Assembly (NCBI GenBank): GCA_905480125.1 | Contig: CAJQPE010000028.1 | Coordinates: 1 to 64,000, forward strand | Source: an uncultured Flavobacteriales bacterium | Lineage (GTDB): Bacteria; Bacteroidota; Bacteroidia; Flavobacteriales_G; NORP312 | DNA: 64,000 nt | Direction: 5' to 3' | Shown: piece by piece, positions 48,635-58,866 of the stretch | Position numbering within the stretch: position 1 is the first letter of the stretch | Layout: the number at the start of each line of letters is the position of its first letter | Notes under the pieces: generated by a model | What the model was told of the DNA's origin: nothing | The model's database searches: none | The model's input: the letters and a program-made list of their open reading frames with translations, nothing else | Made by a program: the position numbers and the translations under genes

Positions 48635-49036
48635 ATGAAAAAAACACTTCTCATTGTTTCTGGAGTTTCAGGAGTTGTCGCAATTGGTCTCGGGGCACTT
48701 GGAGCTCATAGCCTTAAGGGGATTCTAACCCCTGAAAGACTAAAAAGTTTTGAAACAGGAAGTGAATATCACATTTATCACACCATTGCTTTGCTGCTGC
48801 TAGTCGCTCTATCAAACACTCTTTCTAAAAAAACGATCAAAATTATTTCTTTGCTTTGGGGTTCAGGAATCGTATTGTTTTCAGGATCAATCTACTTATT
48901 AGCAGCGCGAGAAGTTGCAGGTATTGAATCTTGGGCAGGATTTCTTGGCCCAATTACACCGATTGGCGGGTTATGTTTTATTACAGGATGGGCAACATTA
49001 ATTTATGCAGGCATAAAAGTTCAAACAAATGTATAA
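48635..49036 (+). CDS. DUF423 family membrane protein
   Basis: 'GVVAIGLGALGAHSLKGILTPERLKSFETGSEYHIYHTIALL'. Confidence 0.92.
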   Translation: MKKTLLIVSGVSGVVAIGLGALGAHSLKGILTPERLKSFETGSEYHIYHTIALLLLVALSNTLSKKTIKIISLLWGSGIVLFSGSIYLLAAREVAGIESWAGFLGPITPIGGLCFITGWATLIYAGIKVQTNV

Positions 49037-50525
49037 CTACGATAAATACAAAGAACATTGTAAAAAAATTGCGGACATCTATCACGCCTCTGCCTTATTA
49101 CAATGGGACCAAGAAACGTATATGCCTGCTAAGAGTGCCCCAACAAGAGCACAGCAACTTTCAACTTTGGCAGGCATTGGCCACGAGCTGTCAGTCAATA
49201 CAGAATTTGGAGATTTACTTTCAGAATTAGTTAATGATGGCAAACTATCTGACGTTGAGTCAAGAAATGTATTTCAATCAAAAAAGGATTATGATAAAAG
49301 CTTAAAGTACACGACAGAATTTGTTAAAGAAATGAGCGAAGCAGTCTCTGCTGCTTTTCAGGCATGGCAAAAAGCAAAAACTGACAACAACTTTGGTTTT
49401 TTTGCTCCGAAATTAGAAAAATTAGTTGCGCTAAAACGAAAAGAATGTGAACTGATGGGATATGATGAGCACCCCTACGATGCTTTATTAGATGCATTTG
49501 AACCGGGTTCAAAAACTACAACTATCGAAGCTGTTTTTGAAAATATCAAGCTAAAATTAATCGCTTTACTTGATAAAATCTCAATCGCAAATCAGAACAA
49601 CGATGCATTCATGTTCCAGAATTTTTCCAAAGACAAACAGTGGGATTTCGGAATTGACTTACTCAAACAAATGAACTACGATTTTGATGCTGGTCGACAA
49701 GATTTATCTGCCCATCCGTTTACCACTAGTTTTAGCTCAGAAGATGTAAGAGTAACAACTCGAATCAACGAAAATGACCTCAGCGAAATGATTTGGAGTT
49801 GTATTCATGAAGGTGGTCATGGCTTATACGAACAAGGCCTAAAACCTTCGGAGTATGGCTTACCCTCGGGGTCTTATCTTTCATTGAGCATTCATGAGTC
49901 GCAGTCAAGACTTTGGGAAAATAATGTTGGAAGAAGTTTATCTTATTGGAAAAAAAACTACTCACTATTACAGCAATATTTTTCAGAGCAATTAATAGGT
50001 GTTTCTGTTAAGGATTTTTACAAGGCAATGAACGTTGTAAAGCCCTCTTTAATTAGAACTAGTGCTGATGAATTAACCTATCATTTTCATGTAATGATTC
50101 GATTTGAAATCGAAAAATCGTTGATTGAAGGGACAATCGAAGTTAGAGATTTACCTTCTGTTTGGAATGCGAAATACAAAGAGTATATGGGCATCAATGT
50201 ACCTAGTGATTCACAAGGCGTATTACAAGATATTCACTGGTCGCATGGGAGTTTTGGTTATTTTCCAACCTATTCCTTAGGTAGCTTTTATGCCGCACAG
50301 TTTTTCGCCCAAGCGAAAAAAGACATTCCAGAATTGAGCGCCAAAATTGAAAATGGAGAATTAAACCCTTTACTAGATTGGTTGAGAACCAAAATCCACC
50401 AGCATGGAAAAAACTATACTTCTGATGAACTTTGTACCATGGTAACTGGCGAAACTCTTAATTCTGATTACTTCATGAAATACGCGGAAGAGAAGTACAG
50501 GAACTTGTATGGATTCCGCGCTTAA
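49029..50525 (+). CDS. M32 family carboxypeptidase
   Basis: 'LLQWDQETYMPAKSAPTRAQQLSTLAGIGHEL', 'HEGGHGLYEQGL' HExxH-type motif, 'IHESQSRLWENNVGRS'. Confidence 0.96.
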   Translation: MYNYDKYKEHCKKIADIYHASALLQWDQETYMPAKSAPTRAQQLSTLAGIGHELSVNTEFGDLLSELVNDGKLSDVESRNVFQSKKDYDKSLKYTTEFVKEMSEAVSAAFQAWQKAKTDNNFGFFAPKLEKLVALKRKECELMGYDEHPYDALLDAFEPGSKTTTIEAVFENIKLKLIALLDKISIANQNNDAFMFQNFSKDKQWDFGIDLLKQMNYDFDAGRQDLSAHPFTTSFSSEDVRVTTRINENDLSEMIWSCIHEGGHGLYEQGLKPSEYGLPSGSYLSLSIHESQSRLWENNVGRSLSYWKKNYSLLQQYFSEQLIGVSVKDFYKAMNVVKPSLIRTSADELTYHFHVMIRFEIEKSLIEGTIEVRDLPSVWNAKYKEYMGINVPSDSQGVLQDIHWSHGSFGYFPTYSLGSFYAAQFFAQAKKDIPELSAKIENGELNPLLDWLRTKIHQHGKNYTSDELCTMVTGETLNSDYFMKYAEEKYRNLYGFRA

Positions 50526-50706
50526 TTTTTTACACCTTTTTATCGAAACACCCTATTTTTTATGTCAATAGTTTTCCACGAATAGGCAAATGCTGTGAAT
50601 AAAATCTAATATTTATAAAGCGTTACGAGAAATTAATGATATAAATTTGTATTTTACTATTAATCTAATATCAAGTTTAAACAAAAGTTTAACCAAATTA
50701 TTAATT

Positions 50707-52317
50707 ATGACAGAAACAGGTTTTAGAGCAGATGGAGCGACTGTTGCTTCGCTTGGACTTAATCCTTCAAAAGCGCATTGGAACTTATCACCTGAGGAAC
50801 TAACTAAAATATCAGTTGATAACAACATGGGAATCATTGCCGACAATGGCGCTCTTTCAGTTAACACTGGAAAATTTACCGGTCGTTCTCCAAAAGATAG
50901 ATTTATTGTTGAAGATGATATTACGCGTGACTCTGTATGGTGGGGGAATGTAAATATCAAATTCGATGGTGATAAATTTGACAAACTTTACGATAAAGTT
51001 ATCGCTCACCTAGAGGAAAAAGAACTATTCGTTCGTGATTCTTATGTGTGTGCCGATGATAATTACAGGTTAACTGTTCGTTCTGTTTCCGAGTTGCCGT
51101 GGTCTAGCATTTTTGCTTACAACATGTTTTTGAGACCAACCGACGAAGAAATAAAAACAATGGATATTGAATGGAATATCATTCAAGCTCCCAGTTTCGA
51201 AGCCGACCCTGATATTGATGGTACTCGACAAGGGAACTTCGCTATTATGAATTTTACAAAAAAAATTCTTCTAATCGGAGGAACGGGTTACACAGGAGAA
51301 ATGAAAAAAGGGATTTTTTCTGCACTCAATTTTATTTTACCGCACGATAGAAATGTACTTTCAATGCACTGTTCTTCGAATATCGGTGAAAGTGGAGATA
51401 CCTCTGTATTTTTCGGATTATCAGGAACAGGTAAAACAACTCTTTCCTCTGATCCTAATAGAAGATTAATTGGAGATGATGAGCACGGTTGGGCAGAAAA
51501 TTCTGTTTTTAACTTCGAAGGAGGATGTTATGCCAAATGTATCGACTTGAGTAAAGAAAAAGAACCTCAAATTTATGATGCAATTAAGCCTGGCGCTTTA
51601 CTGGAAAATATTACTTTCAAAAATGGCAATATGCCCGATTACGAAGATGGTTCTATTACTGAAAATACCAGAGTAAGCTATCCTATTTATCATATTGATA
51701 ATGTAGCAGAACCTTCTGTAGGAAATGTACCAAACAATATTTTCTTCTTAACTTGCGATGCCTTTGGCGTATTGCCTCCGATTTCTAAATTAACACCCGG
51801 ACAAGCAATGTATCAGTTCATCTCAGGATATACTGCAAAAGTAGCTGGAACAGAAGAAGGTGTTACTGAGCCAGAGACTACATTCTCCGCCTGTTTCGGA
51901 GCGCCATTCTTACCATTACATCCAACAAAATATGCTGAGATGTTAGGCGAAAAAATGAGGAAACACGATGTTAATGTTTGGCTAATCAATACAGGCTGGT
52001 CAGGTGGTGTTTATGGCGTAGGTTCGAGAATGAAACTTTCTTTTACTCGATCTATGATAACAGCTGCCTTAGAAGGACAGCTTGACAATGTTGATTTCGA
52101 AAATCATCCAGTATTTGGATTGGCAATGCCAACTTCGTGTGCTGATTTACCCAATGATATTCTTAACCCAAGAAAAACATGGACAGATAAAAACGCATAC
52201 GATTCGAAAGCAAATGAACTTGCAGAAGCATTTGTAAACAACTTTGAAAAATATGCCGCAGGAGCAAATGACGAGATACTGGCAGCTGCACCAAAAACTT
52301 CTGTTAACGTAAATTGA
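50707..52317 (+). CDS. pckA: Phosphoenolpyruvate carboxykinase (ATP)
   Basis: 'FTGRSPKDRFIVED', 'MHCSSNIGESGDTSVFFGLSGTGKTTLSSDPNR', 'LIGDDEHGW'. Start at ATG 50707 preferred over the track's TTG. Confidence 0.98.
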   Translation: MTETGFRADGATVASLGLNPSKAHWNLSPEELTKISVDNNMGIIADNGALSVNTGKFTGRSPKDRFIVEDDITRDSVWWGNVNIKFDGDKFDKLYDKVIAHLEEKELFVRDSYVCADDNYRLTVRSVSELPWSSIFAYNMFLRPTDEEIKTMDIEWNIIQAPSFEADPDIDGTRQGNFAIMNFTKKILLIGGTGYTGEMKKGIFSALNFILPHDRNVLSMHCSSNIGESGDTSVFFGLSGTGKTTLSSDPNRRLIGDDEHGWAENSVFNFEGGCYAKCIDLSKEKEPQIYDAIKPGALLENITFKNGNMPDYEDGSITENTRVSYPIYHIDNVAEPSVGNVPNNIFFLTCDAFGVLPPISKLTPGQAMYQFISGYTAKVAGTEEGVTEPETTFSACFGAPFLPLHPTKYAEMLGEKMRKHDVNVWLINTGWSGGVYGVGSRMKLSFTRSMITAALEGQLDNVDFENHPVFGLAMPTSCADLPNDILNPRKTWTDKNAYDSKANELAEAFVNNFEKYAAGANDEILAAAPKTSVNVN

Positions 52318-52341
52318 TTTATTACCAAACAATATTTGAAG

Positions 52342-52370
52342 AACCCCGTCTAATTTTGATGGGGTTTTTT
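52342..52370 (+). terminator. Rho-independent terminator after pckA
   Basis: AACCCCGTC-TAATTTT-GATGGGGTTTTTT. Confidence 0.8.
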
Positions 52371-52381
52371 ATTTTTGGATT

Positions 52382-53083
52382 GTGCAACTCTTTTACTCAC
52401 CAAAAATAGCGAATCAACAACTGCATCTCTCCGCAGAGGAATCCAGGCATGCTATTAAAGTTCTTCGAAAAGGCGAGGGAGAAATACTTCATTTAGTTGA
52501 TGGAAAAGGAGGTTATTACCAGGTCGAAATAACTGTTGCGAATCATAAAAAATGTGAATTCCGAATAGTAGATAAAGTTGAACAATCCAATCCAATTCCA
52601 TATGAACTCCATATTGCAATAGCGCCAACAAAAAACAACGACCGGATTGAGTGGTTTATAGAAAAAGCTACAGAAATTGGAATTACCGAAATTACACCTA
52701 TACTTTGCGACCATTCAGAGAGAAAAGTAATAAATCAAGAACGTTTAACAAAAGTATTAGTTTCTGCAATGAAGCAAAGCGGGCAAGCTTTTCTGCCAAA
52801 ACTAAATCCGCTCACCAAACTTGGTGACTTAATAAAAGTGCAAAATATGGAGTCAAAATATATCGCCCATTGTGAAGAACAAAGACAGAAAAAACTCAAC
52901 GAACTATACAAAAAGGGCAGCAAATCTTTAATTTTAATTGGGCCCGAAGGAGATTTTTCAACAAATGAAATCAAGCTTGCTTTGGACAATAATTTCAAAC
53001 CAATAACTTTGGGAAATAATCGTTTGCGAACCGAAACCGCAGGTGTTTTTGTTTGTAGCACCATTAACCTGTTAGAGTCTTGA
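52382..53083 (+). CDS. rsmE: 16S rRNA (uracil1498-N3)-methyltransferase
   Basis: 'HAIKVLRKGEGEILHLVDGKGGYY', 'LIGPEGDFSTNEI', 'LGNNRLRTETAGVF'. Confidence 0.95.
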   Translation: MQLFYSPKIANQQLHLSAEESRHAIKVLRKGEGEILHLVDGKGGYYQVEITVANHKKCEFRIVDKVEQSNPIPYELHIAIAPTKNNDRIEWFIEKATEIGITEITPILCDHSERKVINQERLTKVLVSAMKQSGQAFLPKLNPLTKLGDLIKVQNMESKYIAHCEEQRQKKLNELYKKGSKSLILIGPEGDFSTNEIKLALDNNFKPITLGNNRLRTETAGVFVCSTINLLES

Positions 53084-53754
53084 AAAGAATCTTCTTCATA
53101 CTAATCTTAATTATCTTTTGGGTGCTTGGCTCAGGGCTAATTTCTAAACCAACTTACAACATTGGTCTACTTAAGTATAGCGGTGGTGGAGATTGGTACG
53201 CAAACCTAGAAACATCATTACCAAACTTGATTGCTTTTTGCAATACAAATCTTAAAACGAATATTGGTGAGCAAGAAACTGTTGAAGTTGGTAGCCCTGA
53301 GATTTTCAACTTTCCATTTGTGCACATGACCGGTCATGGCAATGTCATATTTTCATCTGAAGATTCAGAGAACTTACGTAACTACCTAATTGCTGGAGGT
53401 TTTTTGCATATATCTGACAATTATGGAATGGATAAATTCATTCGGCCAGAAATGAAAAAAGTATTTCCAGAATTAGATTTTATTGAACTGCCCTTCTCCC
53501 ACCCTATCTACCATCAAAAATACAATTTCCCAAAAGGGCTGCCGAAAATTCATGAGCACGATGAAAAAGCACCACAAGGTTTTGGACTAATTTACGAAGG
53601 TAGGCTAGTTTGCTTTTACGATGTAGAATGCGATTTAGGTGATGGTTGGGAAGACGTATCTGTTCACAACGATTCTAAAGATGCCCGCTCGAGTGCCCTG
53701 AAAATGGGAGCAAATATTATTCAGTTCGCATTTCTTAGTGAAGGAAATAATTAA
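53080..53754 (+). CDS. DUF4159 domain-containing protein
   Basis: 'GLLKYSGGGDWYANLETSLPNLIAFCN', 'FVHMTGHGNVIFSSEDSENLRNYLIAGGFLHISDNYGMD'. Confidence 0.85.
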   Translation: MKRIFFILILIIFWVLGSGLISKPTYNIGLLKYSGGGDWYANLETSLPNLIAFCNTNLKTNIGEQETVEVGSPEIFNFPFVHMTGHGNVIFSSEDSENLRNYLIAGGFLHISDNYGMDKFIRPEMKKVFPELDFIELPFSHPIYHQKYNFPKGLPKIHEHDEKAPQGFGLIYEGRLVCFYDVECDLGDGWEDVSVHNDSKDARSSALKMGANIIQFAFLSEGNN

Positions 53755-55226
53755 CTTAACGCACTTACAAAAGCAACAGACTTTTTAATGTCTTCATGCA
53801 AATACCTATCATCTTTGACGAACGAAACTGTTTTTCTGTAATCAGCAACAAATTGAGCCAAAACCTCTGATGTTTTTTCAGTTCTAAACTCAATCGCCTG
53901 AGCAGCATTGAGCAATTCTATTGCTAAAAGTTTTTCTAAATTCTCTACTACCTTGTGGCATTTAGTAGCCGCGTTCGCCCCCATACTAACATGATCCTCT
54001 TGTCCTTGCGATGAATCAATAGTGTCAACGGATGCCGGAGCGCATAAATGCTTGTTCTGGCTTGCAATAGATGCCGCAGTATATTGAGGAATCATAAAAC
54101 CAGAATTCAACCCTGAATTTGCAACTAAAAATACTGGTAGTCCACGCTCACCTCCTATTAGTTTGTAAACTCTTCTTTCTGATATACTGCCAAGTTCTGC
54201 AACTGCAATTGCTAAAAAATCGAGGGAAATAGCTAGTGGCTGCCCGTGGAAATTACCTGCAGAAATTATCTTATCTTCATCTGGGAAAATTGTAGGATTA
54301 TCAGTAACTGAATTTATCTCGGTTTCAAAAACGGAAGTTATATATGTTATTGCGTCTTTCGATGCTCCATGAACTTGCGGCATACAACGAAACGAATATG
54401 GATCTTGAACGTGCTCTTTTTTACGTGCTATAATTTCACTGCCCTTAACGTAAGAAAATATATTACGAGCTGTTTCCAACTGCCCAGCATGGCCACGAAC
54501 ATGATGAACATCATCATGAAAAGGCTCCAGCCTGCCATCGAAAGCATCTAAAGATAACGCACCAATTTTATCAGCTAGTTCTGACAATTTTGTAGCTTGA
54601 ATTAAATTCCAAACACCATAGGCACTCATAAACTGTGTTCCATTAAGTAGTGCTAGTCCTTCTTTTGAATGTAATTCAATCGGAAACCAATTTAGTTCCT
54701 TAAGCACATCTTCCGAGTTCCTTTTCTGTCCTTTATAATATACTTCACCCATTCCAATTAAAGCCAAAGCCAAGTGTGCCAATGGAGCTAAATCTCCGGA
54801 AGCGCCTAATGAGCCTTGCTGGTATACGACAGGAAGAATATCATTATTGTAAAAATCAACGAGGCGTTCAATAGTTATCAACTGCACTCCAGAATGGCCA
54901 TAAGAAAGTCCTTGAATCTTGAGGAGTAGCATCAACTTCACAATATTCTGGGGAACCTCATCACCAATGCCACAAGCATGAGACATTACCAAGTTCTTCT
55001 GTAAAATGCCTAAGTCATCATTTGAAATAGATGTATTACAAAGTGAACCAAAACCTGTGTTAATACCATAAATAGGATCAGAATGCGTTTTAATTTTTTC
55101 GTTTAAATAGTTTCGACACTTCACAACAAGATGTTTTACCTCATCAGACAATTCAATTTTCGTTTGCAGGATATCAGCTAGCTTAGATATCGTTAATTTC
55201 TCTTTCGATATTTGATGCACTCTCAT
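53751..55226 (-). CDS. hutH: Histidine ammonia-lyase
   Basis: MIO motif region 'GSLGASGDLAPLAHLAL', 'YGINTGFGSL', 'RCMPQVHGASKDA'. Confidence 0.94.
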   Translation of the reverse strand: MRVHQISKEKLTISKLADILQTKIELSDEVKHLVVKCRNYLNEKIKTHSDPIYGINTGFGSLCNTSISNDDLGILQKNLVMSHACGIGDEVPQNIVKLMLLLKIQGLSYGHSGVQLITIERLVDFYNNDILPVVYQQGSLGASGDLAPLAHLALALIGMGEVYYKGQKRNSEDVLKELNWFPIELHSKEGLALLNGTQFMSAYGVWNLIQATKLSELADKIGALSLDAFDGRLEPFHDDVHHVRGHAGQLETARNIFSYVKGSEIIARKKEHVQDPYSFRCMPQVHGASKDAITYITSVFETEINSVTDNPTIFPDEDKIISAGNFHGQPLAISLDFLAIAVAELGSISERRVYKLIGGERGLPVFLVANSGLNSGFMIPQYTAASIASQNKHLCAPASVDTIDSSQGQEDHVSMGANAATKCHKVVENLEKLLAIELLNAAQAIEFRTEKTSEVLAQFVADYRKTVSFVKDDRYLHEDIKKSVAFVSALS

Positions 55227-55233
55227 AACTAAA

Positions 55234-56277
55234 CTACTTTTTTAATAATTGTAAGGCGTTCATTTTTGAAATCATATCTCCCATAGTTTCCATTAAAGGT
55301 CGGTACTTCATACCCAAACTATTCATACTTTTTGTTGCATTTAAACTGATAGGATAACCTACATTTCTTTTTACAAAAGTAAATGTTGAACCGAACATCC
55401 AACCAATTATATAAAGTAAGAACTTTGGTGCCTTCATTATCGGAAGTGGATACTTATTTCCGTATTTTCCTTTCAATAAACTGGCAAAGTCGAACATGTT
55501 TATAGTCTGTTCACATAAAATATATCTGCCTTCTGCTGCTTCAGATTCTAGCCCAAGAATATGAGCCTTTGCAACTTCCCTAACGTCTACAAATCCAAAA
55601 TCTAAATTAGGTGCCCCTGTATAAAATTTCCCACCAAGCATATCTTGTATAAAGCTTATACTGCCCGAGTTAGATGTTTTAGACAATGGAGGGCCCATTA
55701 CAAAAGATGGATTCATAACAATCAATTTCCAGTTAGATTGTTCTTTTTCTAGCTTCCAAGCCTCTCTTTCTGCCAATACTTTTGAATATGAATATGGTTG
55801 ATGTTGCAAAGTGCTCGTTTCATTAAAGTTCTTTTCTGTGAATTCTTTAAGACCAAGATTAGCCATATCGGAGTTATCCCCGAACACTGCCGCTACACTT
55901 GAAGTAAGAATCACCTTCTTAATCGTACCAGATTTACTTGCTGCATTAAGCACATTTTTTGTTCCCATTAGCGCAGGGTCGACAAGTTCCTTTTGCGGGT
56001 CTTTGAATTTTAAAACAAAAGGGGAAGCTATGTGAAAAACTGCTGAACAACCTTTAGCGGGTTCATCATAAGAGCCTTCTTTCAGTAATGAAGCCTCATA
56101 CAATTTAATGGCTCCTTCACAACTTTCTGCTATATCTAGCAGGTGTTGGTACTTCTTCAAATTCGTTTTTTTGCGAACAGTTAGCCTAACAGTATATCCA
56201 TTTTCTAATAGATACTTAACAACCCAAGAACCGACATATCCAGTTCCTCCAGTAACCAATACAGTTTTATACAACAC
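55234..56277 (-). CDS. NAD(P)-dependent epimerase/dihydroflavonol-4-reductase-like SDR
   Basis: 'VLVTGGTGYVGSWVVKYLLENGYTVRLTVRKK', 'PYSYSKVLAEREAW'. Confidence 0.9.
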   Translation of the reverse strand: MLYKTVLVTGGTGYVGSWVVKYLLENGYTVRLTVRKKTNLKKYQHLLDIAESCEGAIKLYEASLLKEGSYDEPAKGCSAVFHIASPFVLKFKDPQKELVDPALMGTKNVLNAASKSGTIKKVILTSSVAAVFGDNSDMANLGLKEFTEKNFNETSTLQHQPYSYSKVLAEREAWKLEKEQSNWKLIVMNPSFVMGPPLSKTSNSGSISFIQDMLGGKFYTGAPNLDFGFVDVREVAKAHILGLESEAAEGRYILCEQTINMFDFASLLKGKYGNKYPLPIMKAPKFLLYIIGWMFGSTFTFVKRNVGYPISLNATKSMNSLGMKYRPLMETMGDMISKMNALQLLKK

Positions 56278-57634
56278 AGCTATGAATTAATTGTTCAATG
56301 GTTAGGCTAGCTTGCTCTCCAGTTTCCATATCCTTAACTGTTAGTATTCCGTTCGCTATTTCTGTTTCCCCTACCATTACTACTTTTCTTGCGCCCTTTT
56401 CGTTAGCATATTTCATCTGCTTTTTCATTTTAGCAGAATCGGGGTATAACTCGGAACTAATTTCATTGGCCCGCAACTGGGCCAATAAACCTAGGCAGTA
56501 TAATGCTTCTTTTTCTCCGAAATTCACAAATAGAACATCCAATATTGTTTCGATATTCTGAGGAAATAAATTTTGGTCATCCATTACATCATAAATACGA
56601 TCGGCACCAAAAGAAATACCAACGCCAGAAATATCTTTTAATCCAAAAATGCCTGTTAAATCATCATAACGCCCACCACCACAAATACTACTTGGAAAAT
56701 CGTCACATACTACCTCAAAAATAGCTCCTGTATAATAGTTCAGTCCGCGAGCAAGCGTAATATCTAATTCAATACTATCAGGTTTGATATTACACGCGAT
56801 AAGATTCTTCAAAATACTTTGCACCTCATCAATTCCTTTTCTTCCTATATCAGTTGTTCCGATTAGAACTTCCAGTTTTTCTAGCTTAAATTCATTGGTG
56901 CCTGCGAAATCAAATATTGGTTCTAACTTAGTAATAGCTTTGCTAGAAATACCTTTTTCATTTAACTCATTAATAACCCCTACTTGACCCACTTTATCGA
57001 ACTTGTCTAAAGCCACAGTTATATCAATCATTCTGTCTGACTCTCCTATTACCTCAGCAATTCCAGCTAATATTTTTCGATTGTTAAGTTTAATTTTGGC
57101 ATTAATATTCAACTTACCAAGCACCTCATCCATTATCTGAACAAGTTCAACTTCGTTTAATAATGAGTTGGACCCAATTACGTCAACATCGCATTGGTAA
57201 AATTCTCTATATCGACCTTTTTGTGGTCTATCTGCTCTCCAAACAGGTTGGATTTGATATCGCTTAAATGGAAAGGAAATATCGTTCTGATTTTGAACAA
57301 CATAACGAGCAAAAGGAACTGTTAAATCGTAACGTAAAGCTTCCTCCGCATAAGTAGCTTTCTTACCATTCTTACTTTTTTGTAAATCTTTCTCTAAAGA
57401 AGCACCTCGTTTTAGAATTTTGAAAATAAGTCTATCCCCTTCTTCACCATATTTACCCAACAACGTTTCTGTTTTCTCCATCGCTGGAGTTTCAATCGAC
57501 CGGTACCCATACTTTTGAAACACAGTAGAAATGGCATCGAAAATATAATTTCGCTTCACCATTTCTTTTGGTCCAAAATCTCTGGTTCCTTTAGGTATAG
57601 ATGGTTTACTCATAATCTTACATTTGAACTTCAA
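56267..57634 (-). CDS. hisS: Histidine-tRNA ligase
   Basis: 'PSIPKGTRDFGPKEM', 'YDLTVPFARYV', 'LARGLNYYTGAIFEV', 'GGGRYDDLTGIFG'. Confidence 0.98.
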   Translation of the reverse strand: MKFKCKIMSKPSIPKGTRDFGPKEMVKRNYIFDAISTVFQKYGYRSIETPAMEKTETLLGKYGEEGDRLIFKILKRGASLEKDLQKSKNGKKATYAEEALRYDLTVPFARYVVQNQNDISFPFKRYQIQPVWRADRPQKGRYREFYQCDVDVIGSNSLLNEVELVQIMDEVLGKLNINAKIKLNNRKILAGIAEVIGESDRMIDITVALDKFDKVGQVGVINELNEKGISSKAITKLEPIFDFAGTNEFKLEKLEVLIGTTDIGRKGIDEVQSILKNLIACNIKPDSIELDITLARGLNYYTGAIFEVVCDDFPSSICGGGRYDDLTGIFGLKDISGVGISFGADRIYDVMDDQNLFPQNIETILDVLFVNFGEKEALYCLGLLAQLRANEISSELYPDSAKMKKQMKYANEKGARKVVMVGETEIANGILTVKDMETGEQASLTIEQLIHSCVV

Positions 57635-57683
57635 AAGTAATCTTTTGTGGCTTTATTTAGTGCATTTCATTACCTTGGGCAAT

Positions 57684-58807
57684 TGATGGATAAGAGGTAT
57701 AATATTTTAATCGTTGAAAACGATAGTCAACTTTTCCGAATTTGGGAAGATATCATTTCAGAGCCATCTAGAAATATTATTCATGCTGCTTCAGGTTATG
57801 AAGCCCTTCGAAAAATTATTGAAGAGGATATTCATTTGGTTATTACAGATATTGATATGCCGATTAAGAATGGTCCACAAATGAATGGGTTGGAGCTAAT
57901 TAAGCACATTCGTTCAAAATCGAAATATAGCTCCATCAGCGTTATATTCACTGTAGATCAAAATGATTCCCTCGGTGATATTGTGAAAGGCTTAAAGCGC
58001 GGTGCAATCGATTACTTAAGAGAACCGCTTCATCCTGAAATTACTCGTGCTAAAATAGCTACTCACCATAAACTTCATAATAAGCGAACATTATTAAGAC
58101 TTGAAAGAGATAAAACCGAAAAACTACTAAAAAATATATTGCCAGAACAGACTATTAATGAGCTCAAAGTTTCTGGAAAGTCTACTGCCAGGTACTACCC
58201 AATGGCCACCATGTTGTTTACTGATTTTGTAAACTTTACCAAAAGTTCGGAACATCGAGATCCTGGATTAGTAGTGGAGCAATTGAATTACTATTTCTCG
58301 TATTTCGATGATGTGATAGAGGAATACTTTTTAGAAAAAATAAAAACAATAGGAGATTCTTATATGGCCGCTGGAGGGTTGCCAATAAGGAATAAACTCA
58401 ACCCAGTGTTCTGCTGTCTTGCAGCGTTAAAGGTCAGAGATTTTGTTTCAAATGAACTTTTAAATCCAAATTTAGATCCGTGGGAAGTGCGCATTGGCAT
58501 TAATACTGGTCCTATAGTAGCCGGCGTTGTTGGCACAATGAAATACCAGTATGATGTTTGGGGCGATACTGTTAACACTGCTAGCAGGTTGGAGGGTGCC
58601 AGTATTCCTGGAAAAATCAACATCTCTAAATCAACCTATGATTTAGTTAGTGAATACTTTGAATGCGAAGATAGGGGGAAGATTGCAGTAAAAAGTAAAG
58701 GCAAAATAAATATGTATTACCTCAACAATATAAGAAGTAAATATGCTGAGACAAATGACTCATCGGCTCCTAACAAGAAATTCTTAAAGCTTCTCACCGA
58801 AAACTAA
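57684..58807 (+). CDS. Response-regulator receiver plus class III adenylate cyclase
   Basis: REC domain ('NILIVENDSQ...LVITDIDMPIKNG') fused to cyclase homology domain ('LFTDFVNFTKSSE', 'IKTIGDSYMAAGG', 'YDVWGDTVNTASRLEG'); ATG at 57684 is the likely start. Confidence 0.93.
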
Positions 58808-58819
58808 ATTCAAAAAAAA

Positions 58820-58847
58820 AGCCCCTACGATTATCGCAGGGGCTTTT
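58820..58847. terminator. Bidirectional Rho-independent terminator
   Basis: A-tract-AGCCCCTACGATTATCGCAGGGGCTTTT between the convergent cyclase and surface protein genes. Confidence 0.85.
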
Positions 58848-58866
58848 ATTAAGTATAAAGAACTGA

